Shown here one piece after another: positions 9,701-18,974 of a stretch of 64,000 bases of DNA. Each line of letters begins with the position of its first letter. Position 1 is the stretch's first letter. The DNA comes from Candidatus Didemnitutus sp. (GTDB lineage Bacteria > Verrucomicrobiota > Verrucomicrobiia > Opitutales > Opitutaceae). The notes beneath the pieces were generated by a model. It did no database searches and was not told where the DNA came from. It was given only the letters and a program-made list of their open reading frames with translations. The stretch lies in the NCBI GenBank assembly GCA_019634575.1, contig JAHCAY010000001.1, forward strand, positions 1,612,001 to 1,676,000, read 5' to 3'. A program made the translations under genes and the position numbers.

Positions 9701-10599
9701 CCGTCCAGCCGCAGCGCGTGTTCGTCACCGGGGGTCGAGGCCGCCTCGCCTCGCTCGTCGCCGACCATTTCCGCGCGCCGGCGCACGCCGTCGCGCTTTT
9801 TTCGCGCAACGAGTCACCGGGCTTTCAGTCGCTCGAGCGGCTCCTCGATCCGGCCACGCTCGCCGGCGCCGACGCGATCTTTCATCTCGCCTGGAGCACG
9901 CTGCCGGCGACTTCGGAACAATCCCCGGGCAGCGAGGCGCGGCATGACCTGCCGTTCCTGGAACAACTGCTCGCCGCTCTCGCCGCGACGCCGCCCGGCC
10001 GGCGCGTGCACTTCGTTTTCTTCTCCACCGGCGGCGCCGTCTACGGCGACGCGCCCGGCCGCCCGAATCGCGAGGACGACGCCTGCCGCCCGGTCGGCGC
10101 CTACGGCCGCGCCAAGCTCGCCGCCGAACAACTCATCGCCGAGCGCGCGCAACGCGACGGCTTGCGCTGCGCCATCCTGCGCATCTCGAATCCCTACGGC
10201 TATCCCGTGCCGTCCAACCGCGCCCAGGGCCTGATCCCCCACGCGCTGCGCTGCAGCGTCACCGGCCAGCCGCTCGCGCTGTGGGGCGACGGCTCAGCGC
10301 AGAAGGACTTTCTCTACTACACCGATTTTCTCGCCGCGCTCGAACACGTGCTCGCCCGCGGTCTCACCGGCACGTTCAACCTCTGCGCCGGCGAATCGCA
10401 TTCCGTCCGCGAAGTCATCGGTCTCGTGGAAAACGAGGTCGGCCGCCCGATCGCCCTCGTGCCGCAGCCGGCGCCGCGTTGGGATGTCCATGACAGCCGG
10501 CTCGACAACACGAAGCTCGTCGCCGCCACCGGCTGGCGACCGCAGGTCCCGCTCGCGGAAGGCATCCGCCGCGCCGCCGCGGGCTACGCCACGCACTGA
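9697..10599 (+). CDS. NAD-dependent nucleotide-sugar epimerase/dehydratase (300 aa)
   Basis: Extended SDR enzyme. The Rossmann dinucleotide motif is near the N-terminus (VTGGRGRLAS, residues 10-19), the substrate strand is FFSTGGAVYGD, and the catalytic pair is YGRAK (Y136, K140). RISNPYGYP and the late LWGDGSAQKDFLYYTDF segment match the UDP-glucose 4-epimerase (GalE)-like and WbpP-like group. Length fits this family. The likely product is an epimerised UDP- or dTDP-sugar used by the neighbouring glycosyltransferases; the exact substrate cannot be read from sequence. ATG 9697 overlaps the upstream stop (ATGA), and 9 bases separate its stop from the next start, so it sits in a tight operon beginning at 7317. 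Confidence 0.88.
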   Translation: MTVQPQRVFVTGGRGRLASLVADHFRAPAHAVALFSRNESPGFQSLERLLDPATLAGADAIFHLAWSTLPATSEQSPGSEARHDLPFLEQLLAALAATPPGRRVHFVFFSTGGAVYGDAPGRPNREDDACRPVGAYGRAKLAAEQLIAERAQRDGLRCAILRISNPYGYPVPSNRAQGLIPHALRCSVTGQPLALWGDGSAQKDFLYYTDFLAALEHVLARGLTGTFNLCAGESHSVREVIGLVENEVGRPIALVPQPAPRWDVHDSRLDNTKLVAATGWRPQVPLAEGIRRAAAGYATH

Positions 10600-10608
10600 T
10601 CCTCCACC

Positions 10609-12717
10609 ATGGACGACAACGCCCGCTCTCCCGCCGCCCCGCGCGGCGCGTCGCGCCCCGGCGACTGGAACCTGCTCTGGGTTTTCCTCGCCGTGCTGCT
10701 CGGCGCGCTGTGGATGCTCACGGAGCGTTGGGACGCCTCGATCCTCGACCGCTACGAATTTCGCCAACTTCAGACGGCCCTCAGCACCTTCTGGATGCAA
10801 CGCGACGGATTTCACCTCGATTACCTCACGCCGCTCTTCGGACCGCCGTGGTCGGTGCCGATGGAGTTTCCGACGTATCAGGCGATTGTCGCGACGCTCG
10901 CGCAGCACAGCGGCCTGCCACTCGAGCAAGCGGGACGGCTGGCCGCCGTGCTCTTCTTCCTCGCGACGATTCCCGCGCTCTACGACCTGCTGGGAATCGC
11001 CGGACTCGCCCCGTCGCGCCGCTTGCTCGCGCTCACCATCGTCGTCAGCTCGCCGATCTATCTTTTCTACCCGCGCACGTTCATGATCGAGACGACGGCG
11101 CTCTGCTTCGCCGTCTGGTTTCTCTGCGCACTTCGCCGCGCGCTCGAAACCCGCGGCCTCGGCTGGCTCATCGCCGCAACGTCTCTCGCTCTGCTCGCCG
11201 CGCTCACGAAGGTCACGACCTTCGTCGTCTACGCCGTGCCCGGAGCCGCGCTCCTGCTCGTCACGCTTTGGCGCGCCTATTGCACCGACGACGGCCCCGC
11301 GTGGCGACGGCTCGGCGTCCCGGCGTTGCGTGCCGGCCTGCCGGTCGCGATCGCGCTCGCCGTCACCGTCGCGTGGGTCGCGCACGGCGACGCGATCAAG
11401 CACTCGAATCCCTACACCGGTTTTCTCGCCTCGACCGAATTGACCCGCTGGAACTACGGCCCGCTCGCCCTTCGCGCCGAGCCGTCGTTCTGGCAGCACC
11501 TCGCGGAGAACATCACGCGCAATGTCCTCAGTGAAGGCGCGCTAGCCATCGCACTGGTCTGCGCCGCGCTCGCCACCGCCCGCGCGCGCTGGACCGCGCT
11601 GGTCGCCGTGCTCGGCTTCCTCTCCGGTCCGCTCGTCTTCGCCAATCTCTACCACGTCCACGACTACTACTACGCCGCCAACGCCCTGCTGCTCGTCGGC
11701 GCCGCGGGCATCGCGCTCGCCTCCGCGTGGGATCACCCGCGCCTCCCCGCCGCCGCGCGCTGGACCGCGCTCGCGACCATTCTCGCGCTGCAATACTACG
11801 CCTTCGACCGCGGCTACCACTATTACTACTGGAAAGCCGCACCGCCGCCGCCCGATCTCGCCACCATCGCCCGCGAAACCACCCCCGCCGACGGCGTGCT
11901 CCTCATCTCCGGCGACGACTGGAATCCCCTCCTGCCCTACTACGCCCAACGTCGCGCCCTGATGGTCGCCGGCGGCCGTGACGACGAGCCACAGGTGCTC
12001 GAGGATGTCGTCGCCAAACTTCCCCCACGCCAAATCGCCGCGATGATCCTCGTCGGCGATCCGGTCCGAAAAAACCGCGAGCTCATCCGCGCCCGCACCG
12101 CGCGCTTCGGGCTCGCGCCACAGCCATTCGCCTCGAGCGATACCGCGGACCTCTACCTGCCCACGGAAGCCGTCGCCCCCGCCCTCGCCCGCCTGCGTGG
12201 CCGTCACTTCGAATCGGCCCGCGTGCTCGTCGCGACCGCGCCCGCGGCGCTCATCCCCGACGCCAAGGAGCAGGAACTCCGCGCCGAAGAGTTTCCGATG
12301 TCGTCGCCCGCGCCGCATCGCGCCAGCAGCCGCTTCGGCGTCTCCCCCGGCGAGATCGAGGGCCGCCGCGTCATCCTCGCCCACGCCCCGTCGGAAATTT
12401 TCTTCCACCCCCCGCCCGGCGCCACGCGCATCGCCGCGCTGGTCGGACTCGCCCCGTCCGCCTACGCGAAGCCACCGCCGGAAGCGACCGACGGCGTCGT
12501 CGCGGAAATCTTCGAACTGCAACCCGACGGCCTGCGCCGCTCGCTCTGGCGGCGCGAACTCATACCCGTTTCCCGTCCGTCCGACCGCGGCGCCCAAGAG
12601 GTCAACTTCGTCAGTCCCGTTTCCTTGAGCGGCGAACTGGTCTTCAGCATCGCTCCCGGCCCGGCAGGCAACCTCTCCTACGACCAGGCATATTGGGCGC
12701 AGATCGACATTCGCTGA
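10609..12717 (+). CDS. GT-C type membrane glycosyltransferase with C-terminal beta module (702 aa)
   Basis: A short cytoplasmic tail is followed by a first membrane helix (about 23-41) and a periplasmic loop with DRYEFRQLQTA (residues 47-57). The acidic residues in this loop occupy the place of the catalytic acid in GT-C enzymes such as PMT/ArnT. Roughly ten further hydrophobic segments extend to about residue 415. The remaining 290 residues are soluble and expected in the periplasm. They end in the shared module (from about 581) with ATDGVVAEIF, SDRGAQ and a terminal AYWAQIDIR. GT-C enzymes use polyprenyl-phosphate sugars, so the probable role is periplasmic sugar addition. The ATG is 9 bases after the epimerase. 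The minus-strand neighbour at 12745 is its paralogue, tail to tail, 27 bases away. Confidence 0.85.
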   Translation: MDDNARSPAAPRGASRPGDWNLLWVFLAVLLGALWMLTERWDASILDRYEFRQLQTALSTFWMQRDGFHLDYLTPLFGPPWSVPMEFPTYQAIVATLAQHSGLPLEQAGRLAAVLFFLATIPALYDLLGIAGLAPSRRLLALTIVVSSPIYLFYPRTFMIETTALCFAVWFLCALRRALETRGLGWLIAATSLALLAALTKVTTFVVYAVPGAALLLVTLWRAYCTDDGPAWRRLGVPALRAGLPVAIALAVTVAWVAHGDAIKHSNPYTGFLASTELTRWNYGPLALRAEPSFWQHLAENITRNVLSEGALAIALVCAALATARARWTALVAVLGFLSGPLVFANLYHVHDYYYAANALLLVGAAGIALASAWDHPRLPAAARWTALATILALQYYAFDRGYHYYYWKAAPPPPDLATIARETTPADGVLLISGDDWNPLLPYYAQRRALMVAGGRDDEPQVLEDVVAKLPPRQIAAMILVGDPVRKNRELIRARTARFGLAPQPFASSDTADLYLPTEAVAPALARLRGRHFESARVLVATAPAALIPDAKEQELRAEEFPMSSPAPHRASSRFGVSPGEIEGRRVILAHAPSEIFFHPPPGATRIAALVGLAPSAYAKPPPEATDGVVAEIFELQPDGLRRSLWRRELIPVSRPSDRGAQEVNFVSPVSLSGELVFSIAPGPAGNLSYDQAYWAQIDIR

Positions 12718-12744
12718 CGCGCCGCCCGCGACTCCGCTCCGGGC

Positions 12745-14826
12745 TCAATCGAACACCAGCGATCCGCGAATCCAGATCCAGTCGCGCGTGTCGCGCCCTT
12801 GCGGACCGGCGGTGAAATCCAACTCGACCTCGCTGTCCTCCTCCATCGTGAATCGCCACGCCAGCGCCACCGGACCGCGCTCGGCGGGGTTGTCGCGAGG
12901 GTTCATGAGCCGCTCGCCGATCGTCGCCGCGCCCCCGCCATCCGATCGCAACGCGCGCAGCGCAATCGACACGCCATCCGTCGCCTCCGCGCCCGCCGCC
13001 GGGCCGTAAGCCGCAGGCTTGAACACGACCTGCATTCGCAACGTGTGTTCGCCCCGATCGAGTCGGAAAACCAGCCGCGTCCGCGGATGCGCGCTGAAGG
13101 AAAGGACATTCGCGATCGCTTCGCACGCGGGCTCGAACGACATCCGAAAACGCACCGGCATCGGATGCATCGCCGCGAACAATTGCGCCTGGCGCACTGC
13201 CGACAACGAACCGACTTCCACCCAGCGCCCGGCCAGCGGCGCCGCCGCCGCTTCGACCCCCGGCGCCCACTCGATTTCCGGCAACTGCCCTTCCTCCATC
13301 TCACGGATGGCCGCGGCCTCGTTCTCCGGCCGCAGAAAAATCGCTGTGTCGCGCCACGCCAGCAGCGGCCGGGCGCTCAATCCGGCCGCACGCACCGCGC
13401 GCACCAGCGTGGGAGACTGCGTCCAGGATTTGCCCGTGATCAACAGCGCGCCGAGCGTTTCGTCGCGCAGCGCCTCCAGCGCCCGCGCCACGCGAGCCGG
13501 ATCGTCCTCGCTGTCGCCGCGCAGCATCAGCGCCCGCCGCTGCGCATAGTAGGGCGTCATCGCGTTCCAGTCCTGTCCCTCGATCACGAGCACCTCGTTC
13601 GGTCCCGTCAGCCGGCGCAGCGCCGCCGTGAGACTGTTGCCGCCGCGCGTGACGCCCGCCTGGGTCGGGAAATAGTGTTCGAGGTAATAGCACGCCTGCG
13701 CCGCCACGAGCACGGCCGCCAATCCGAGCCCGAGCCAGCGCCAGCGCGGCGTCTCGACGACTCCGACGACGACGAACCCGATCGCCAGCAGCAGAAACAC
13801 CGCATTCGCGACGTAATAATAATCGTGGTAGGCGTAGAGCACCGGGAACACCACCAACGCCGCCCCGAACACCGTCGCGCAATGCGCCGCCGCACGCAGC
13901 CGATGCCGTCCGGCCAGCAGCAGCACCGGCAGGCACGCCGCGACGACAGGCAGCCACGTCAGCTCGTCGCGCACGATGCGCCATTTCATCGCCCACAGCG
14001 CCGGCGACAGCCGCAATTCGTCGTTGCCGAAATTGAAGGTTCGCATGTGCACCGCGTTCAGAAAATCCGCCATGCCATTCAGCGCCTTGATCGCATCCGC
14101 CTGCCACACCCACCAAGTCGTCGCGACGAACGCCGGCCCCAGCGCCGCGACCATCCAGCGCCCATCGGCCCGCCACGCGCCGCCCCGGCGCGCCCGCCAC
14201 AGCCGCACCAGCGCCCACGCGCCCGCGGGCAGCAGGAACACGAGAAAAGTTGTCACCTTCACCAGCCCCGCGCCGGTGCCCGCCAACGCCGCCGCGACTA
14301 GCCACGACACCCGCCGAGTCCGCACCGCGCGCTCGAACGCCACCCAGAACCACATCGCAAACATCAGCGCCATCGTCTCGATCAGGAATGCCCGCGCATA
14401 AAAAACATAGAACGGACAACTCACGAACAGCGCCAGCACCGGCCAGCGCCGCCCCGGCGCCACGCCCCATCGACCGAGCAGCAGGAAGAGCGCGGGCAGC
14501 GTGAGGTAGAAACACGCGATACTCACCGCCCGTCCGGCCTTCGTCAGCCCCCAACCGGTCGCCCGGCCCGTCCACACCGCGCACCACTGGTAGAGCGGAA
14601 ACTCCATCGGCACCGACCACGGCTTGCCCAGCACGGGCGTCGGATACGCGAGCGAGAAATTGTTCTCCTGCTTGATCCAGTAAGCCGAGATCGCCGTCTG
14701 CGCCTGCCGATATTCGACCCCCGGGAGACTCTTGCTCTCCCACCCCACCGTCATGCCCCACGCGTGAAACGCCAGCGCCAGCACGAAAAGGCCGATCGAA
14801 AACCAAGTTTCGACGCGGCTCGGCAC
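12745..14826 (-). CDS. GT-C type membrane glycosyltransferase, inverted paralogue of 10609 (693 aa)
   Basis: This is the only large minus-strand gene. Its first loop has VEYRQAQTAISAYW and GKPWSVPMEFPLYQW, matching EFRQLQTALSTFW and GPPWSVPMEFPTYQ of the 10609 protein. Membrane segments continue to about residue 400, including ARAFLIETMALMFAMWFW and DYYYVANAVFLLLA. A soluble C-terminal region ends in a divergent copy of the shared module (ATDGVSIAL, then DWIWIRG). The frame is open up to an ATG at 15006, but that would overlap the divergent neighbour's start codon, and residues 1-60 look like translated non-coding DNA. GTG 14826 gives 693 residues, close to the 702 of its paralogue, so it is preferred; GTG 14928 is another option. 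It is expected to use a polyprenyl-phosphate sugar donor. Confidence 0.82.
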   Translation of the reverse strand: MPSRVETWFSIGLFVLALAFHAWGMTVGWESKSLPGVEYRQAQTAISAYWIKQENNFSLAYPTPVLGKPWSVPMEFPLYQWCAVWTGRATGWGLTKAGRAVSIACFYLTLPALFLLLGRWGVAPGRRWPVLALFVSCPFYVFYARAFLIETMALMFAMWFWVAFERAVRTRRVSWLVAAALAGTGAGLVKVTTFLVFLLPAGAWALVRLWRARRGGAWRADGRWMVAALGPAFVATTWWVWQADAIKALNGMADFLNAVHMRTFNFGNDELRLSPALWAMKWRIVRDELTWLPVVAACLPVLLLAGRHRLRAAAHCATVFGAALVVFPVLYAYHDYYYVANAVFLLLAIGFVVVGVVETPRWRWLGLGLAAVLVAAQACYYLEHYFPTQAGVTRGGNSLTAALRRLTGPNEVLVIEGQDWNAMTPYYAQRRALMLRGDSEDDPARVARALEALRDETLGALLITGKSWTQSPTLVRAVRAAGLSARPLLAWRDTAIFLRPENEAAAIREMEEGQLPEIEWAPGVEAAAAPLAGRWVEVGSLSAVRQAQLFAAMHPMPVRFRMSFEPACEAIANVLSFSAHPRTRLVFRLDRGEHTLRMQVVFKPAAYGPAAGAEATDGVSIALRALRSDGGGAATIGERLMNPRDNPAERGPVALAWRFTMEEDSEVELDFTAGPQGRDTRDWIWIRGSLVFD

Positions 14827-15004
14827 AGACGCGTAGGGCAACGGGCGGGGTGACAACTGCCCGTAACCAACCCCATGCGCTCTGCCTTGCCAAACGAATT
14901 TCCGCCCGCCCGGAAAGCGCTCCCCCACCGCCTGGCCCGTCTCGTCCTCGCCGGAACAGGCTTTACTCGGCTCCCCCGTCGCCCGCTTAATTTTCCGACC
15001 ATTC
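14827..15004. promoter_or_regulatory. Divergent intergenic region between GT-C gene (minus) and three-headed GT gene (plus)
   Basis: With the preferred GTG start of the minus-strand gene, about 178 bases remain for divergent promoters. For the + strand, TTTACT (14962-14967) and CTTAAT (14986-14991) are 18 bases apart and each match four of six positions of the sigma-70 hexamers. Transcription would then begin very close to ATG 15005, giving a very short leader. No clear minus-strand promoter was recognised. Confidence 0.3.
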
Positions 15005-18000
15005 ATGCCTGATTCCGCCGCTCCCAGATTCCATATCGACAGCCCCGGCTCGTGGCGGCCCGAAGTCGTGGGATTGGAAATCGTCGGCTGGCTCTATCCC
15101 GGCGAAAACGGCGCCTGCCTCGACATCCGCGCGCGCGTCGACCGGCGTCCTTACCTCGGCCTCTACGGCCTCGAGCGGCCCGACACGCAACAGGTCTTCG
15201 GCGACAGCGTCGCCGCGCTCCGCACCGGCTTCATCCAACGCGTGGTCGTCTGGCGCGGCGCACGCGAACTCGCGCTCGATTACCACGACGGCACCGCGTG
15301 GCGGGAATTCTTCCGCACCGCGCTCGACACCTCCGCGCTGCCCGCGTCAGCCACGAAACCGCCCAAGCTCCTCCGCGCGGCCATCGTCTACCAGACGCTC
15401 CACTACCTCTACCGCCACTTCCACCAAGCGGGCTGGCGCACCATTCGCGACGAGACGGAAGCCGTCCTCCGCGAAGTCCTCATCCCCACGACCGACGTCG
15501 TCATCGGCGACCGCTTCGTCGGCCACATCGAAAATCCCGGCTATTGGATCAACGCCGGCTACGGCAAATTCCGCGTCACCGGTTGGATCTTCGGCGTCGG
15601 TCGCCACATCTCCCAACTCAGCGCCACCACCGGCGTCCTCACGGAAAATCGTCTCGTGTTTCCGAAGGACCGCCCCGACGTCGCCGCGCACCGCACCGAC
15701 CACGCCAACGCGCTCAAGTCCGGCTACTACGGCCTCGTCGACATCCGCGCCGACACGCCCAGTCCAGCCAACCTGAAAATCTTCGCCGAGACCGGCGACG
15801 GCACGCGCCCGCTCGCCTTCGCCCGCCGCATGTATCTCGACCGCCGCGACGAACATTCGGGCCCGGTGCAGATTTACCGCCCGTTTCTCTTCGCCCAAGT
15901 CGTCGCCGCGCTCCTGCGCGCCCGTGCGCTCGGCCGTTTCCAGTTCGACAGCTGGCCCGAGGCGCGCGCCGAGATCGCGCGCCTCAAAGCGCACCTCTCT
16001 TCCAGCCTCGGCCGCGGCGAACCGCGCAAAGTCCCCGCCGTCGTCGCCCGCCGTCGCGACCAGGATCCCTACGCGCGCTGGTGCTGGCACAACCGCCTCA
16101 CCCCGCGCCTCCGCGCCGTGCTCCAACAGGATGCCGACGCGCTCGTGAAAGCCGGCGGCCCGCTGATCAGCGTCGTCGTCCCCGCCTACAACACACCGGA
16201 AAAATATCTCCGCGAACTCCTCGATTGCCTCCGGCAGCAGATCTACCCGCGCTGGGAACTCTGCATCGCCGACGACGCCTCGCCGAAGCCGCACGTCCGC
16301 CGCATCCTCGAGGAAGCCGCCAAAACCGACGCGCGCATCAAACCGGTCTTCCGCGCGGAAAACGGCCACATCGCGCGCGCCACCAATTCCGCCCTCGACG
16401 TCGCCACCGGCGAATTCATCGCGCTCCTCGATCACGACGACGTCCTGCCGCACGACGCGCTGCTCCACGTCGCGCAAGCCATCTCCCGTCACCCCACCGT
16501 CGGCTACCTCTACACCGACGAGGACAAAATCGACGACACCGGCCGCCGCTTCGATCCGCAGTTCAAGGGCGGCTGGTCGCCCGAGATGGCGATCACGCAC
16601 AACTACACGCACCACCTCACGGTCATCCACCGCGACATCGTCGAACGCGCCGGCCGACTCCGCCCCGAGTTCAACGGCGCGCAGGACATCGATCTCTTCC
16701 TCCGTTGCTGGGAGCTCATCGCCGACCGCGACGTCGTGCACGTGCCGTTCATCGGCTACCATTGGCGCGCGCACGCCGAGAGCACCGCGAGCCGCGGCGA
16801 CCAAAAGGGCTACCTCTTCGCCGCCGCGCGCAACGGCATCGCCGAGGCCGTCGCGCGGCGCCAGCTCCGCGCCGAGCCGGTGCTCCCCGAGTTCGCGCAA
16901 AACTACGCGCTCTGCCTCCACCAGTTGAAATGGGACACCGCGCTCCTCGCCGAGAATCCGGTGACCATCGTCATCCCGTCGAAGAACCGGCCCGACCTGC
17001 TCGCCAAGTGCCTCGACTCCCTCGCGCGCACCACGCCGCGCGACCACGTGAAGGTCATCGTCGTCGACGACTGTTCCGACGAACCGGCCGCGCTCGACTA
17101 CCTCGCCGCGCTGCCCGCGCGTCCCGACCTCCGCGTCGAAGTGCTGCGCGCGCCCGCCAACGGCGGCGTCTTCAACTACTCGCGCCTCGTCAACCTCGGC
17201 ACCGCGCGCGCGGACACGCCGCTCGTGCTGCACCTCAACAACGACGTCGAAGCGCTCACGCCCGGCTGGCTCGAGGACATGGTCGGCTGGATGTCCGTCC
17301 CCGGCGTCGGCGTCGTGGGTGCCACGCTCGTGTATCCCGACGGCACGCTCAACCACGCGGGCATTTCGCTCAGCCGCGAGGACGGCCTGCCGCACGTGCT
17401 CTTCGAGCGCGAGCCGGTCGACGACCTCGGCTATCTCTTCCTGCCGCACGCCGCGCGCAACGTCGCCGCCGTCACCGGTGCCTGCCTGCTCACGCGCACG
17501 TCGCTCTACCGCGAGTTGCACGGCTTCGACGAGGAACAACTCCAAGTCGCCTACAACGACGTCGATTTCTGTCTCCGCGCCGGCGTCGCCGGTCACCGCA
17601 CGGTCGTCACGCCGCAAGCCGTCCTCCGCCACATCGGCAGCGCGTCGCGCGGCAACACCTACGCCGAACGCGAGCACCTCGCCTACATCGCCCGCCACGG
17701 CGCCGCCCGCGATCCCTATCACAGCCAGTCGCTCGACTTCCCACCGCGCAACCTGCCGCTCAATCCCTACCACCAGCGCTACGCGCAAACCGCGCGCCCG
17801 TTCCGCGCGCTTGTCGTCACGCACAACCTCAAGTTCGAAGGCGCGCCGATCTTCATCTTCGAACTCGCCCGCTTCCTCGCCGAGCAACCGGGCGTGACGG
17901 TCCGCGTCGTTTCGCCTGAGGACGGCCCGCTGCGCACGCGCTTCGAATCCGCCGGCCTGCCGGTCGAGGTCTGGGACACCACCGCGTTCGGCGCCGCGAA

Positions 18001-18967
18001 GACGCCCGACGATTTCCAGCGCGCGCTCGCGGCCTTCGCGCAGGCGCATTCCTGCACCGGCGACGATGTCATCATCGCCAACACGATGCTCACCTACTGG
18101 GCGATCCAACTCGCGCATCGTCTCGGCAAACCCAGCGCGTTCTACATCCACGAGAGCAACACCGTGAAACGCTTCTTCTCCTCGCCGCACGCCACCGCGT
18201 TGCCGGACGTGGTCGAGGACTCGTTCCGTCGGGCTCACCGCGTCGTCTTCACCGCGCGCTCGACGCACGACATCCACGAGGCGCTGAACAACGAGGACAA
18301 CTTCCGCACGCTCGCCAGTTGGGTCGACTTCGACCGTATCGACCGCTTCGCCGCCACGCACGACCGCGCCGCGCTGCGTCGCAAACACGGGCTCGACCCC
18401 GACGCCGTCATCGTCACCAACATCGGCTCCGTCTGCGAACGCAAGGGCCAGCACATCTACATCCGCGGCATCGATCTCCTCCGCAAGGAACTCGCGACGC
18501 TCTTCCCCGGCCGAAAAATCCAGTGGGTGATGGTCGGCGCACGCGATGGCCTCTACATGGAGGCGTTGCAGGAGGACATTCAACTCATGGGCCTGCAGGA
18601 AGTGAAAATCTTCCGCGAGACGCCCGACATCTACGATTTCTATCACCTCTCCGATCTGCTCGTCTGCACGAGCTTCGAGGAGTCGTTCCCGCGCGTTATC
18701 CTCGAAGCGATGGTCTTCGGCACCCGCATCGTCAGCACCGACGTCAATGGCATCGCCGAGATGCTGACCAACACCGACGAAGCCTACCTCGTGCCCGCGG
18801 GCGACCCCTTCAAGCTCGCCGCCGCGCTCAAAGCCGCGCTCGCCGACCACTTCGCCGGCAACAACAAGATGATCTCCATGGCCCGCGCCCGCGCCGCCCG
18901 CCACTACCATCACGCCCGCGCCCTGCCGCGCCACCTCGAGGTGATTCGCGAAGCCTGGCTCGGCTGA
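15005..18967 (+). CDS. Three-headed glycosyltransferase GT2-GT2-GT4 with N-terminal beta modules (1320 aa)
   Basis: Residues about 6-115 and 165-285 are two beta-rich modules; a helical linker follows. The first GT2 domain (387-640) has VVVPAYNTPE, the nucleotide-binding IADDAS, a metal-binding DHDD at 476-479, YTDEDK, and NGAQDIDLFLRCWE as the acceptor-side acidic motif. The second GT2 (653-905) has IVIPSKNRPD, VVDDCSD, LHLNNDVE and YNDVDFCLRA. The GT4 domain (from about 933) has THNLKFEGAP, IHESN, GSVCERKGQH and EESFPRVILE (the E-x7-E donor motif). All three active sites look intact, so the protein could add three sugars in succession, as in bifunctional polysaccharide polymerases. It is cytoplasmic or membrane-associated, with no membrane helix. 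Seven bases separate it from the next gene. Its layout is repeated at 25751. Confidence 0.9.
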   Translation: MPDSAAPRFHIDSPGSWRPEVVGLEIVGWLYPGENGACLDIRARVDRRPYLGLYGLERPDTQQVFGDSVAALRTGFIQRVVVWRGARELALDYHDGTAWREFFRTALDTSALPASATKPPKLLRAAIVYQTLHYLYRHFHQAGWRTIRDETEAVLREVLIPTTDVVIGDRFVGHIENPGYWINAGYGKFRVTGWIFGVGRHISQLSATTGVLTENRLVFPKDRPDVAAHRTDHANALKSGYYGLVDIRADTPSPANLKIFAETGDGTRPLAFARRMYLDRRDEHSGPVQIYRPFLFAQVVAALLRARALGRFQFDSWPEARAEIARLKAHLSSSLGRGEPRKVPAVVARRRDQDPYARWCWHNRLTPRLRAVLQQDADALVKAGGPLISVVVPAYNTPEKYLRELLDCLRQQIYPRWELCIADDASPKPHVRRILEEAAKTDARIKPVFRAENGHIARATNSALDVATGEFIALLDHDDVLPHDALLHVAQAISRHPTVGYLYTDEDKIDDTGRRFDPQFKGGWSPEMAITHNYTHHLTVIHRDIVERAGRLRPEFNGAQDIDLFLRCWELIADRDVVHVPFIGYHWRAHAESTASRGDQKGYLFAAARNGIAEAVARRQLRAEPVLPEFAQNYALCLHQLKWDTALLAENPVTIVIPSKNRPDLLAKCLDSLARTTPRDHVKVIVVDDCSDEPAALDYLAALPARPDLRVEVLRAPANGGVFNYSRLVNLGTARADTPLVLHLNNDVEALTPGWLEDMVGWMSVPGVGVVGATLVYPDGTLNHAGISLSREDGLPHVLFEREPVDDLGYLFLPHAARNVAAVTGACLLTRTSLYRELHGFDEEQLQVAYNDVDFCLRAGVAGHRTVVTPQAVLRHIGSASRGNTYAEREHLAYIARHGAARDPYHSQSLDFPPRNLPLNPYHQRYAQTARPFRALVVTHNLKFEGAPIFIFELARFLAEQPGVTVRVVSPEDGPLRTRFESAGLPVEVWDTTAFGAAKTPDDFQRALAAFAQAHSCTGDDVIIANTMLTYWAIQLAHRLGKPSAFYIHESNTVKRFFSSPHATALPDVVEDSFRRAHRVVFTARSTHDIHEALNNEDNFRTLASWVDFDRIDRFAATHDRAALRRKHGLDPDAVIVTNIGSVCERKGQHIYIRGIDLLRKELATLFPGRKIQWVMVGARDGLYMEALQEDIQLMGLQEVKIFRETPDIYDFYHLSDLLVCTSFEESFPRVILEAMVFGTRIVSTDVNGIAEMLTNTDEAYLVPAGDPFKLAAALKAALADHFAGNNKMISMARARAARHYHHARALPRHLEVIREAWLG

Positions 18968-18974
18968 TTCCCGG

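Noticed and set aside
15347..18934. 1195-codon minus-strand open frame opposite the three-headed enzyme
   Set aside because: Charged, low-complexity product; the + strand frame contains full glycosyltransferase motifs, so this is a shadow.
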